A stretch of DNA of 64,000 bases from Thermodesulfobacteriota bacterium (GTDB lineage Bacteria; Desulfobacterota; QYQD01), in assembly GCA_031082315.1 (NCBI GenBank), contig JAVHLC010000012.1:1-64000 (forward strand). Direction: 5' to 3'. The first letter of the stretch is position 1; each line of letters opens with the position of its first letter. The position numbers were made by a program, and so were the translations under genes. The notes under the pieces were generated by a model. It saw only the letters and a list, made by a program, of their open reading frames with translations. It ran no database searches and had not been told where the DNA came from. This document shows positions 54,614 through 62,553 of this stretch, one piece after another.

Positions 54614-55375
54614 ATGGCGGAAGAAGCCAAGATATGGACGGAAGGACTTAATTTTTTTTACGGCCCGGTCCAGGCTCTTCATGATATAAGTATCCGGATA
54701 CCGCCCCATAAGGTCACGGCCTTTATCGGGCCTTCGGGGTGCGGAAAGAGCACCTTTTTGCGTTGCCTGAACCGAATGAATGAGACTATTGTCGGCACGC
54801 GCATAGAAGGCAAGGTCTTTATCGATGGACACGATATATATGATCGTTCTGTGGATGTCGTGGATATCCGGCGGCGGGTCGGCATGGTCTTTCAAAAGTC
54901 CAATCCATTCCCAAAGTCTATTTTTGACAACGTGGCCTATGGCCTGCGTATTGGCGGCTTAAAGAATAGGAATAAACTGGCCGAGATTGTGGAAAAGGCC
55001 CTTATCGACGCTGCTATTTGGGATGAGGTCAAAGACCGGCTTCAGGAATCCGCCATGGGTCTTTCCGGCGGGCAGCAGCAGCGCCTTTGCATCGCCCGGG
55101 CCCTGGCGGTTGAACCGGAAGTCCTGCTTATGGATGAGCCGGCATCGGCCCTGGATCCGATTGCCACCCAGCGTATTGAAGAATTAATTCACCAACTCAA
55201 AGAAAAATATACTATAATTATTGTCACCCATAATATGCAACAGGCGGCGCGGGTATCGGACATTACTGCGTTTTTTTACCTGGGGCGGATCATTGAGGTT
55301 GATGGTACGGAGACGATATTTACCAGACCCAAACTCAAACAGACCGAAGATTATATCACCGGCCGATTTGGCTGA
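54614..55375 (+). CDS. pstB: Phosphate ABC transporter ATPase PstB
   Basis: A 253-residue ATPase driving phosphate import. Walker [11 protein letters not shown]-loop [20 protein letters not shown], signature LSGGQQQR, Walker [14 protein letters not shown] and H-loop [12 protein letters not shown] are all intact. PNPFPKSI/DPIATQ are specific to PstB. It also transmits transporter state to PhoR through PhoU. Confidence 0.97.
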   Translation: MAEEAKIWTEGLNFFYGPVQALHDISIRIPPHKVTAFIGPSGCGKSTFLRCLNRMNETIVGTRIEGKVFIDGHDIYDRSVDVVDIRRRVGMVFQKSNPFPKSIFDNVAYGLRIGGLKNRNKLAEIVEKALIDAAIWDEVKDRLQESAMGLSGGQQQRLCIARALAVEPEVLLMDEPASALDPIATQRIEELIHQLKEKYTIIIVTHNMQQAARVSDITAFFYLGRIIEVDGTETIFTRPKLKQTEDYITGRFG

Positions 55376-55390
55376 TGCTGGAGAGAGACT

Positions 55391-56080
55391 ATGCCCACCA
55401 CCTTCCACCAAGAACTGGCAAATTTAAAGATCAAGCTCCTGGAGATGTCTTCTCTGGTTGAGGAATTATTGAAAGACACCATCCTTGCATTTAACAAACG
55501 CAATATATACGCGGCCCATTGTATAATAGACAAAGATGAGGTGATTGATAGGCTGGAAAACGAGATAGACCATCAGTGTCTGAAGCTCCTGGCCCTCCAG
55601 CAGCCTATGGCCATAGACCTGCGATTTATAACCACGGCCATGCGCATTAATATTGATCTGGAGCGTATGGGCGACCAGGCCGTTAATATCGCCGAACGTG
55701 TTGTCCTTATGGCCGAAGAGCCTTTTATGATTAAACCTCTGGGGTTGAACAGGATGGCCGGCCAGTGCCAGGATATGTTGCGGGAGGCCATAGACGCCTT
55801 TGTTAATCAAGATACCCGTATCGCTGCGTCTGTCTGCGCGCGGGATGACGCTATAGACAACCTTTACTTAAAGGTAGTCTGTGACATACTGGAACACATG
55901 ATAAATGACCCATCGACTATTAGTCAAGGGGTTCACCTCCTCATCGTCGCCCTTAATCTGGAGCGCATAGCCGACCTGGCTACCAATATTGCCGAGGATG
56001 TCATTTTTATGGTCGAAGGCCGGGTTATAAGACATATCAGCGAGCAAGGGAAGGAGGGAGTGAAAAAGGCTGAAAGCTGA
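55391..56080 (+). CDS. phoU: Phosphate signalling protein PhoU
   Basis: A 229-residue protein of two three-helix bundles, each with the metal-binding E/DxxxD motif (VIDRLENEIDHQCLKLLALQ in the first, DAIDNLYLKVVCDILEHM in the second) and ERMGDQAVNIAERV/ERIADLATNIAEDV. It represses PhoR-PhoB signalling when phosphate is plentiful by bridging PstB and PhoR. It is the last gene of the operon. Confidence 0.95.
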   Translation: MPTTFHQELANLKIKLLEMSSLVEELLKDTILAFNKRNIYAAHCIIDKDEVIDRLENEIDHQCLKLLALQQPMAIDLRFITTAMRINIDLERMGDQAVNIAERVVLMAEEPFMIKPLGLNRMAGQCQDMLREAIDAFVNQDTRIAASVCARDDAIDNLYLKVVCDILEHMINDPSTISQGVHLLIVALNLERIADLATNIAEDVIFMVEGRVIRHISEQGKEGVKKAES

Positions 56081-56106
56081 AGGCTCAAGGCTCAAGGCTC
56101 AAGGCC
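56080..56106. repeat. AAGGCTC heptamer tandem
   Basis: Three perfect copies of AAGGCTC and a partial fourth (AAGGCC) start at the last base of the phoU stop codon and run into the 3' end of rnhA. Heptamer arrays are slippage-prone, but this one is outside the phoU frame and at the very end of rnhA. Confidence 0.6.
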
Positions 56107-56584
56107 GGAGGCTGTCCACATCCATCTCACCGCCCAGGCCCTTTTTGATGGCGGAAACCGCTAACCGGTCGGCGCGGTCATTTTCCGGGTGTCCCTGATG
56201 GCCTCGGATCCAGCGCCATTCGATATTGTGTTGGGATGCCAGGGTGTCCAGCCGCTGCCACAGATCCACATTTTCCACCGGCTTTTTATTGCTCTTACGC
56301 CAGCCCCTTTTTTTCCAGTCGTGAATCCAGACGGTAATGCCGTTTTTGAGGTAGGACGAATCCGTGGTTAATATAACCCGGCACGGTTTTTTCAGGCTTT
56401 CCAGCGCCCGTATGGCGGCCAGAAGCTCCATGCGGTTATTAGTGGTGTCCGGGCTGAATCCGGATAGCTCCTTTTCGTATTTCCCAGAGCGCAGGATAAC
56501 GCCCCATCCGCCCGGCCCGGGGTTTCCGCTGCAGGCCCCGTCTGTAAATATTTCTACCACTTTTGTTTGATCCGGTTTAGTCAT
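56099..56584 (-). CDS. rnhA: Ribonuclease HI
   Basis: A 161-residue endonuclease cutting RNA in RNA-DNA hybrids. The active-site acidic residues are in place: Asp in [17 protein letters not shown], Glu in [16 protein letters not shown], Asp in [12 protein letters not shown], and the final Asp in [15 protein letters not shown]. The basic protrusion of E. coli RNase HI ([14 protein letters not shown]) is also present. Convergent with phoU. Confidence 0.95.
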   Translation of the reverse strand: MTKPDQTKVVEIFTDGACSGNPGPGGWGVILRSGKYEKELSGFSPDTTNNRMELLAAIRALESLKKPCRVILTTDSSYLKNGITVWIHDWKKRGWRKSNKKPVENVDLWQRLDTLASQHNIEWRWIRGHQGHPENDRADRLAVSAIKKGLGGEMDVDSLRP

Positions 56585-56935
56585 TACCTATTCCTGGCCA
56601 GGTCATCCGCCGGAGGCGGACCGCTGCAATTTGACGGATTAAGTTACATGATACGGGACAATAATGCTACGAAAAAGCATGATACAGGTAAGGTGGGGGT
56701 TAAGAATATCATATGGCATCCAATGGACTCTTCACCCCCAGTTTGTTCTATTTTGCTCGCGTTGAAAAGTAGACTTTTCCCGCTTGAGAAGCCAATGTTG
56801 TTCTTTGTCTTATCGACCCTATCCACTTAATATTTAAATAGATTGTTTCTTATTGTGTTATTCAGTAAATTCTTATACGATTATTTCTAAACGCAGATCT
56901 CGACGAAAAAAGTCGAGTCGATATAATATATAATG
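56585..56935. other. Intergenic region before the cassette-like cluster
   Basis: No gene. It contains the palindrome GAAAAGTAGACTTTTC (56764-56779) and the hairpin CTCGAC-GAAAAAA-GTCGAG (56900-56918). TTGACG at 56631 could be a -35 box for the downstream genes, with no convincing -10. No integrase gene or remnant was recognised. Confidence 0.45.
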
Positions 56936-56942
56936 TTAGGCA
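56884..56942 (+). other. attC-like site a (degenerate left arm)
   Basis: It ends with GTTAGGC (56936-56942), a perfect integron core (GTTRRRY), and contains the hairpin CTCGAC/GTCGAG at its centre. The left arm has TTCTAAAC where RYYYAAC is expected, one base off. The next gene starts 17 bases after the core, as in gene cassettes. By itself the evidence is weak; the neighbouring sites support it. Confidence 0.35.
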
Positions 56943-56959
56943 TAAAGGCGAGGTAAACG

Positions 56960-57307
56960 ATGCCTTTGCGAAAACCAAGAACAAACGACTGGCCTTCACA
57001 GGTACGACTTTTCGTGTATGACGAAGGGCTGCGGCTGATTGAAGAATCAAGAGACCGTAAGTATGACCTAAACGATAACCTTTTTCAGGCTTGGCCTGAG
57101 GGCCACCGGATTGTCTATCTTGGAGTTGAAACTGGTAGTAAGAACTGGCCCGTTTGGGATGAGGCGTCACTCCGGTGGATAGAAGCGAGAATTGAATGGG
57201 ATCTGGAGTTCGACGGCAATCAAGTGAAGGTCATACGGCACACTCAGCAAATAGGATTTCCATGCACTCAGGAGTTTATCTGGAGATTGGATATTCGTGA
57301 TGGCTGA
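56960..57307 (+). CDS. Hypothetical protein of a cassette-like unit
   Basis: A 115-residue soluble protein that I do not recognise; GGCGAGGT precedes ATG 56960. It is acidic and aromatic-rich (LNDNLFQAWPEGHRIVYLGV, then NWPVWDEASLRWIEARIEWD), with predicted beta strands. It starts 17 bases after an attC-like core and ends just before a second attC-like site, as a one-gene cassette would. Function unknown. Confidence 0.6.
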   Translation: MPLRKPRTNDWPSQVRLFVYDEGLRLIEESRDRKYDLNDNLFQAWPEGHRIVYLGVETGSKNWPVWDEASLRWIEARIEWDLEFDGNQVKVIRHTQQIGFPCTQEFIWRLDIRDG

Positions 57308-57379
57308 GGGCAACAGAGTGACGGGGACTGCACAAAATGATCAGCATTACGGTGCCCAGTTCATGCTTCGAGGTTAGAC
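57306..57379 (+). other. attC-like site b
   Basis: It runs from GGGCAAC, just after the stop codon of the preceding gene, to GTTAGAC (57373-57379), a perfect GTTRRRY core that touches the next ATG. Inner arms GGGACTGCAC and GTGCCCAGTTC pair imperfectly with extrahelical G bases, as in attC hairpins. The left R box deviates from RYYYAAC at two positions. Length 74, within the attC range. Confidence 0.4.
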
Positions 57380-58300
57380 ATGAGACAAATCGAATTCAGG
57401 AACGCATACTATATCAAGCTTGGAAGAAATGGAAAATGGGAAGAATCCAGTATCACTGAAGGCAAACTACGCATCGGCTGGAGTCATCAATCTACGTCAG
57501 ATATTAACCAAGGCAGATGGGACCTCATAAGAGAACAGCTGGCAGCGGAGTTAACCCATAAGGGAATGGTAACCAGAGACACAAATGCTTTGCGCCTTAT
57601 CCGCGAATCGAAAAAGGAAGATATCTGGATCACGTTCTATTCCTCGAGGCTTTGGTGGTGCCGAATCGGTAACAACAAAGTCTACAAGGATAAAGTTTCA
57701 AAGTATTTAAAGGTATCCAACGCTTGGTCTGACTGCGATATCCACGGGACCCCCCTGACAATCAGCCGCATCTCTGGGAGACTAGCCAAAATCCAGGGAT
57801 TCCGAGGCACAGTATGCCAAGTCAGAGAAAAATAAGACCTCCGACGCCTCATAAATGATGAACCAAGTCCAGAATACGCCCTCATAAGAGATAGTAAGGC
57901 TAAACTAGTCGGCAGTATTGAAAAGGGCCTGAAGAAACTGCACTGGAAGGACTTCGAGACATTAGTTGACCTCCTTTTTCGACAATCCGGGTGGCGTCGT
58001 ATTACGATGGTCGGAGAGTCAATGAGGTACGTGGATCTTGAGCTGGAGGATCCCATCACGTATGACAGATATCAGGTTCAAGTGAAATCTCAGGCGAATC
58101 TGTCGGATTTCGTTAAATATGCAAATGACTTTGGCAACGCGGGATATCGTAAATTGTACTTTGCGGTTCATACTCCCGGTAAAGACCTCGTCCGACACGA
58201 TTCTGACAATTCGGAAACCCAGCTTTTGTTGCCAAACCGCCTTGCTGAAATGGCAGTCGATCTTGGGTTGGTCAATTGGGTTCTGTCCAAGATCAAATAG
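57380..58300 (+). pseudogene. Restriction endonuclease-like protein with in-frame stop
   Basis: One continuous frame of 306 codons interrupted only by TAA at 57833-57835. The first part (151 residues) has WSHQSTSDINQGRWDLIREQ and a DIWITFYSSRLWWCRIG strand pair, an unassigned N-terminal domain. After the stop the frame continues DLRRLINDEPSPEYALIRDS, then LHWKDFETLVDLLFRQSGWR, then YVDLELEDPITYDRYQVQVK. The last shows an Mrr-like PD-(D/E)xK pattern (Asp, then Q-V-K). Restart at ATG 58007 would leave out part of this domain. It is probably a Mrr-type modification-dependent nuclease inactivated by one nonsense change. Confidence 0.6.
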
Positions 58301-58305
58301 AAAGA

Positions 58306-58395
58306 GCCCAACACGTCGGTCAAGCGGACGGGCGAGGAACGGGGTTGATTTTTCCGGAAGGCCGATGGCGGCGCGACTGATCCGCATCGTTGAGT
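58306..58395 (+). other. attC-like site c
   Basis: It starts six bases after the endonuclease stop with GCCCAAC (perfect RYYYAAC), then ACGT, then CGGTCAAGCGGACG, the typical left half of many attC sites. The right half GACTGATCCG-CATC-GTTGAGT is complementary (CAAC, then CGGTCA against CGGATCA), with one extra base on one arm, the hallmark extrahelical base. The core is GTTGAGT (58389-58395). Its core is also the left border of the inverted-repeat element 58392-58550. Confidence 0.5.
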
Positions 58396-58475
58396 CTGTA
58401 GGAAAAGTCCGTTGAGAACTTCAAAGATGAGTCCTGAAAAAAATCGGCTCCACAGAATGCCCCAGGATCGACGAT

Positions 58476-58497
58476 CTCCCTATCGGGAGGGGTTTTG
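58476..58497 (+). terminator. Intrinsic terminator 1
   Basis: CTCCC-TATC-GGGAG stem-loop (58476-58489) followed by GGGTTTTG. A short stem with few U residues, so of moderate strength. It lies within the MITE-like element downstream of the endonuclease pseudogene. Confidence 0.45.
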
Positions 58498-58513
58498 CCA
58501 CCCCCTAATTTCA

Positions 58514-58540
58514 CCCCTCAAACAATTCCGAGGGGTTTTT
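58514..58540 (+). terminator. Intrinsic terminator 2
   Basis: CCCCTC (58514-58519) pairs with GAGGGG (58530-58535), followed by TTTTT. Its U tract is part of the right inverted repeat of the MITE-like element. Together with terminator 1 it would isolate the downstream toxin-antitoxin pair from upstream transcription. Confidence 0.55.
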
Positions 58541-58622
58541 CTACAGACTCGTTAGAAGGTTCCCTCCGTAATCTCAGCTAGTTAATACTTGTCATCTGTC
58601 AGTCATTGGCGTATATTGAGAC

Positions 58623-58940
58623 ATGCTCTTCATTGAGACACCGGTTTTCATAAGAGAACTTCAGAATGTATTGCCCGACGAGTCGTACCGGCAACTGCAA
58701 CAGGCGTTGGCAATTCGCCCAGGGGCCGGAAGTATTATTCCAGGCGCTGGCGGACTGCGTAAGCTCCGATGGCACATTCCCGGTGCAGGCAAACGAGGCA
58801 GCCTGCGGGTGATTTACTATTGGGATCCGCCAGCAGATACCATTTATATGCTTCTGACATACAAGAAGAGCAAGCAGGAAAATCTCACGCCGGATCAGCT
58901 AAAGGTTTTGAGCAAGCTGGTCAAGGAGTACCTACAATGA
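58623..58940 (+). CDS. RelE/HigB-family toxin
   Basis: A 105-residue protein with the RelE/HigB layout: MLFIETPVFIRELQNVLPDE, then the RPGAGSIIPGAGGLRKLRWH block, GKRGSLRVIYYWD, and IYMLLTYKKSKQENLTPDQL. The GAGGLRKLR and YxKxxQxNLT motifs place it with the group whose antitoxin is of NadS/HigA type. Toxin-first order, with overlap of the antitoxin ATG and toxin TGA, fits higBA. It lies in a cassette-like unit between attC-like sites. Confidence 0.85.
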   Translation: MLFIETPVFIRELQNVLPDESYRQLQQALAIRPGAGSIIPGAGGLRKLRWHIPGAGKRGSLRVIYYWDPPADTIYMLLTYKKSKQENLTPDQLKVLSKLVKEYLQ

Positions 58941-59227
58941 ACGAAAAGGATTTTGACAATTTGGTTGAAAGCATCAAAGAGGCGGGGCAGATCAAAAAAG
59001 GCATGCTGTCCCCCGGCCGTCGATTCGAGTTCAGCCCTTTGGATATTAAAGCAATACGCGAAAAGTTGAAAAAATCTCAGGCCGAGTTTGCACTGATGCT
59101 TGGCGTAAGCATTTCGACGCTCCAAAACTGGGAGCAAGGCAGGCGCAAACCAGAGGGACCAGCAAGGGTTTTACTGAAAATAGCATCAAAAAACCCAAAA
59201 GCTGTAACTGAGGCCCTTAGCTCATGA
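58937..59227 (+). CDS. HigA/NadS-type antitoxin (XRE HTH)
   Basis: A 96-residue DNA-binding antitoxin. The N-terminal helix (NEKDFDNLVESIKEAGQI) is followed by KGMLSPGRRFEFSPLDIKAI and an XRE helix-turn-helix (KSQAEFALMLGVSISTLQNW, then EQGRRKPEGPARVLLKIASK). ATG 58937 overlaps the toxin stop by 4 bases. It presumably represses the pair's promoter between 58560 and 58620. It ends 12 bases before attC-like site d. Confidence 0.88.
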   Translation: MNEKDFDNLVESIKEAGQIKKGMLSPGRRFEFSPLDIKAIREKLKKSQAEFALMLGVSISTLQNWEQGRRKPEGPARVLLKIASKNPKAVTEALSS

Positions 59228-59239
59228 TTACCTCTGTGC

Positions 59240-59323
59240 TTCTAACTCGTCATTCGAGCAGACGGGCGGGTAACGGGGTTGTGCAAGATCGAAGGCCGCA
59301 GGCCGCTCAATTCGGCATTCTTC
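59240..59323 (+). other. attC-like site d (degenerate core)
   Basis: TTCTAAC, then TCGTC, then ATTCGAGCAGACGGGC gives a typical left half; GGCCGCTCAATTCGGC gives the matching right L box, pairing ATTCGAGC with GCTCAATT with one shifted base. The right core has decayed to ATTCTTC. The left half is homologous to that of site c (both continue GACGGGCG and AACGGGGTTG). Confidence 0.4.
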
Positions 59324-59466
59324 CCTTCGCTTCGCTCCGGGGAGAATGTGGCAGTTGTGCAGCGAACACCTGCTTTCCCATCCGCTCCGCTGCGGGGAGA
59401 ACCAGGAATTCGAGACAGATGCCCCTCCGGGGCACTGCTTAAACAATCACTTGTAGCGGTGACCCG
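59324..59466. other. Gap before ttcA
   Basis: Contains short CTTCGCTCCGGGGAGAA and CCGCTCCGCTGCGGGGAGAA inverted words, repeat-like and GC-rich. No gene seen. Confidence 0.4.
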
Positions 59467-60186
59467 GTGCCGAATATAGATAAAGAAATTAACCGTTTTG
59501 TGGGGAGGGCCTTACATAAGTACAATCTTTTGGCTGATGGAGATCATATCCTGGTTGGTCTGTCCGGCGGCAAAGACAGCCTTTCTCTGCTTTATATCCT
59601 GAATGAGTGGAAGAAAAAAACACCCTTCCCATATAAACTTTCGGTTGCACATATAGACCTTGGTTTTGATGGCACAGATACAGGGGCTATCGAAGATTAT
59701 TGCCGGCAGCTAAGTGCGCCCTGTTATGTAGAAAGGACAAATTTCGGGCCTATGGCCCACAGCGAGGAAAATCGGGAGAATCCCTGCTTTTTGTGTTCTC
59801 GATTACGCCGCAAGCGCCTTTTTGAGATAGCCCGTACATTGGGCGCCAACAAGGTCTCCTTGGGGCACAATAAAGACGACCTTATAGAGACACTCTTTCT
59901 TAATATACTCTACAGTGGAGAGATAAGCACCATGGTGCCACGCCAGCCGTTTTTTAACGGACTGATTACGGTCATACGGCCCCTGGCCATGGTGGATGCA
60001 GAAAAACTGGAGCGCTTTGCCGCCAGGCTCTCCATGCCGGAAATTAAAAATCCCTGTCCGAGCGCCGGGTCTTCCCGCAGAAAAGAAATAAGGGAGATGC
60101 TGAAGACGCTTTACCGGCAAAACAAGAAGGTGAAAGGCAATATTTTCCATGCCCTGTCCAATGTCCATCCGGATTATCTGCTTTGA
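59467..60186 (+). CDS. ttcA: tRNA 2-thiocytidine biosynthesis protein TtcA-like
   Basis: A 239-residue PP-loop ATPase that thiolates C32 of certain tRNAs. It has the PP-loop SGGKDS (33-38), Cys107-x2-Cys110 in NPCFLCSRLRR and a third Cys in KNPCPSAGSSRRKEIR, which together bind an Fe-S cluster in TtcA. LGHNKDDLIETLFLNILYSG is family-specific. The start is GTG 59467. It is shorter than E. coli TtcA (311) but of normal size for the TtcA/TtuA-like group in anaerobes, so related sulfur transferases remain possible. Confidence 0.85.
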   Translation: MPNIDKEINRFVGRALHKYNLLADGDHILVGLSGGKDSLSLLYILNEWKKKTPFPYKLSVAHIDLGFDGTDTGAIEDYCRQLSAPCYVERTNFGPMAHSEENRENPCFLCSRLRRKRLFEIARTLGANKVSLGHNKDDLIETLFLNILYSGEISTMVPRQPFFNGLITVIRPLAMVDAEKLERFAARLSMPEIKNPCPSAGSSRRKEIREMLKTLYRQNKKVKGNIFHALSNVHPDYLL

Positions 60187-60196
60187 CGCCGGATTG

Positions 60197-60386
60197 CCAC
60201 AAAGACACCAAGAGTATAGGATAATGTAACCGCTTTTCATCTGAAAATCCCTCTTTATAAAAAGACAAACTCCAGGTTCTACCCTTGGAAAGAGGAAGAG
60301 GGGGGATTCTTGTATATGTTCTCTTTGTGCCTTCGTGCCTTGGTGGCTGGATGGTTAGCTTCTGCATTGAATTGTGTTGACAATAC
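60197..60386. repeat. CACAAAGACACC repeat, diverged copy 4
   Basis: GCCACAAAGACACCAAGAG on the left and CTTTGTGCCTTCGTGCCTTG then GTGGCTGGATGGTTAGCTTC on the right are rough inverted ends, followed by GTTGACAATACC as in copy 3. A degraded C/G-tract hairpin (60246-60308) lies in the middle. It fills the ttcA-ftsK gap; no gene seen. Confidence 0.45.
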
Positions 60387-60431
60387 CCCTTGAAAAATTT
60401 AGTTTTAGCAAAAGAATACCGGATGTAATAT

Positions 60432-62552
60432 GTGATTAATATGCCTGGAGAATCATCCCCTAAACCATCTTTAAAGCAGGAGGCCCTGGCGGTCATCGGC
60501 TTTGCCTTAGCGCTCTTCCTGTTAGCCGGCCTTTTATCTTATACCCCGGAAGATCCCTCCTTTGGCCAATATAACGCAGGGGAGGCCCGCAACTGGGTTG
60601 GTACGGTTGGGGCTCATGTGGCGGCCCTGTTGTTTGATGCATTTGGGCTGGCCGTTTTCTGGCTGCCGGTCCTTCCGGTCATCATCGCCTTGCGCCTCCT
60701 GAAGCCGGAGGTCGTAGTCAGGCAGGTCGCCTATCTGGTATTGGGATGGCTTTTTCTGCTGGTCACCACGTGCAACCTCTTTTCCCTTATCTGGGGGCCG
60801 GGCCGGGTAACTATTTTTTCAACATCCTATGTCGCCGGTGGTATTGTGGGCGAGGTGATGTCCCGGGCTTTTACCATGAAATTAAACAAGTTTGGGGCAT
60901 ACCTGGTATCGGTCACCTTTTTTATCCTGTCTCTTATGATGGCTACCGGTCTCTCCGTCTATCTTTTATGGCATAGGACAAGGGATAAAATGGAAGTATT
61001 GACGGGGAAACTGAAATCAGCCAACAGGGCCAGAAAGGCAGAACCCGCTAAACCCGGTGAAAAAAAAGAGGCGCCGCGCATCGCGGAACCTGTGCACAGT
61101 GAGAAGACTGAGATAGTCTTGCCTCCGGTCCAGGAAGAGCTGCCATTTATGCGTTCGGCCGGTGATTTCAAACTGCCGCCCCTTTCCCTGCTCGATGTCC
61201 CGCTTAAAGAAGAGCGGGAAAGAAACAAGGAGAGTCTCCTGGCCAATGCCAGGCTCCTGGAGAACAGGCTGGCCGATTTTGGCGTTGCCGGTAAGGTGAC
61301 GGAGATATGTCCGGGGCCGGTCATCACCATGTATGAATTCGAGCCGGCCGCCGGTGTGAAGATCAACCGGGTTACCTCATTAGCCGATGATCTGGCCCTG
61401 GCCCTGCGGGCCGGGAATATACGGATTGTTGCCCCGATACCGGGGAAATCGGTTATAGGGATTGAGATCCCCAATACCTACAGGGAATCGGTTTACCTGG
61501 GGGAAATCTTGGAAAGCGAGGTCTTTTCCGGCGCCGCATCGAAATTGACTATGGCCCTGGGCAAGGATATCGTCGGCCAGCCGGTAGTGACCGACCTGGC
61601 TAAAATGCCCCACCTTCTGATCGCCGGGGCCACCGGTGCGGGGAAGAGCGTATTTCTTAACGCCACCATCTGCAGCATCCTTTTTAAATCCACTCCGGAC
61701 CAGGTGCGTCTCCTGATGATCGATCCCAAACGGATTGAGCTTTCGGCCTACGGGGATATACCGCACCTCCTGCACCCGGTAGTTACCGAGCCGAAGAAGG
61801 CTACAAAGGCATTGGGCTGGGCGGTGGCCGAGATGGAACGCCGGTACATACTGCTCGAAGAGAAAAAGGCCAAGAACATTGATAAGTACAACCATAATAA
61901 TGATAATCCCCTTCCTTACATCATTATTGTAATCGATGAATTGGCCGACCTCATGCTCGTTTCCTCCCATGAGGTGGAGGAGCATATAACCCGTCTGGCT
62001 CAGATGGCCCGGGCCGCGGGTATTCACCTGCTGGTGGCTACTCAACGTCCTTCGGTGGATGTCCTGACCGGTGTGATCAAGGCCAATTTCCCGACGCGTA
62101 TTTCCTTCCAGGTTTCATCCAAGACAGATTCGCGGACTATTCTGGATACCGGCGGGGCTGAAAATCTACTGGGCGCCGGTGATATGCTCTTTCTCCCCCC
62201 GGGTACGGCTAAATTGCAGCGTATTCACGGGGCCTATATATCCGAGGCGGAGATCATGCGGGTGGTTGACTTCCTGAAGGGGCAGAAGGAGCCGGCCTAC
62301 GACGAAACGATATTGGAGGCGGGAGAAACGGAAGGGGAAATAGAAGACGGCGCCGACTACGATGAGAAATATGATGAGGCGGTGCAGTTGGTACTGGAGA
62401 CCAGACAGGCCTCTATCTCCATGATCCAGCGACGTCTGCGGGTGGGTTATAACCGGGCGGCGCGCATGATTGAGACCATGGAAAAAGAAGGCATCGTTGG
62501 CCCGCCAGATGGGAGCAAGCCACGTGAGGTCCTTGTACATAATTTGGGTTAG
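60432..62552 (+). CDS. ftsK: DNA translocase FtsK
   Basis: A 706-residue septal DNA pump that segregates chromosome ends and activates XerCD at dif. Four N-terminal membrane helices (about 10-180), a short linker (about 190-260), then the RecA-like motor with Walker A GATGAGKS (about 399-406), Walker B IIIVIDELADLML and ATQRPSVDVLTGVIKANFPT. The C-terminal gamma winged helix (ISMIQRRLRVGYNRAARMIE) reads polar KOPS sequences. The linker is much shorter than in E. coli, giving a SpoIIIE-like size. Start GTG 60432, or ATG 60441. Confidence 0.95.
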   Translation: MINMPGESSPKPSLKQEALAVIGFALALFLLAGLLSYTPEDPSFGQYNAGEARNWVGTVGAHVAALLFDAFGLAVFWLPVLPVIIALRLLKPEVVVRQVAYLVLGWLFLLVTTCNLFSLIWGPGRVTIFSTSYVAGGIVGEVMSRAFTMKLNKFGAYLVSVTFFILSLMMATGLSVYLLWHRTRDKMEVLTGKLKSANRARKAEPAKPGEKKEAPRIAEPVHSEKTEIVLPPVQEELPFMRSAGDFKLPPLSLLDVPLKEERERNKESLLANARLLENRLADFGVAGKVTEICPGPVITMYEFEPAAGVKINRVTSLADDLALALRAGNIRIVAPIPGKSVIGIEIPNTYRESVYLGEILESEVFSGAASKLTMALGKDIVGQPVVTDLAKMPHLLIAGATGAGKSVFLNATICSILFKSTPDQVRLLMIDPKRIELSAYGDIPHLLHPVVTEPKKATKALGWAVAEMERRYILLEEKKAKNIDKYNHNNDNPLPYIIIVIDELADLMLVSSHEVEEHITRLAQMARAAGIHLLVATQRPSVDVLTGVIKANFPTRISFQVSSKTDSRTILDTGGAENLLGAGDMLFLPPGTAKLQRIHGAYISEAEIMRVVDFLKGQKEPAYDETILEAGETEGEIEDGADYDEKYDEAVQLVLETRQASISMIQRRLRVGYNRAARMIETMEKEGIVGPPDGSKPREVLVHNLG

Positions 62553-62553
62553 C

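Larger units (their letters stand above)
58392..58550. mobile_element. Putative MITE with 15-bp terminal inverted repeats
   Basis: GAGTCTGTAGGAAAA (58392-58406) and TTTTTCTACAGACTC (58536-58550) are inverted copies with one mismatch. GTT flanks the element on both sides (58389-58391 and 58551-58553), a possible 3-bp target duplication. No coding frame lies inside, but two terminator hairpins do. It sits exactly at the core of attC-like site c. Confidence 0.45.

Noticed and set aside
56862-57170. Minus-strand frame of 102 codons
   Set aside because: It covers the attC-like hairpin and the antisense of the 115-aa gene, with no RBS.
58396-58560. Group IIC-attC intron at the attC-like site
   Set aside because: The inserted segment is only about 160 bases, with inverted ends and no reverse transcriptase or domain V-like hairpin.
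62470-62553. Upstream extension of lolA inside ftsK
   Set aside because: The 28 extra residues are unlike LolA and disrupt the signal peptide; ATG 62554 right after the ftsK stop is the natural start.
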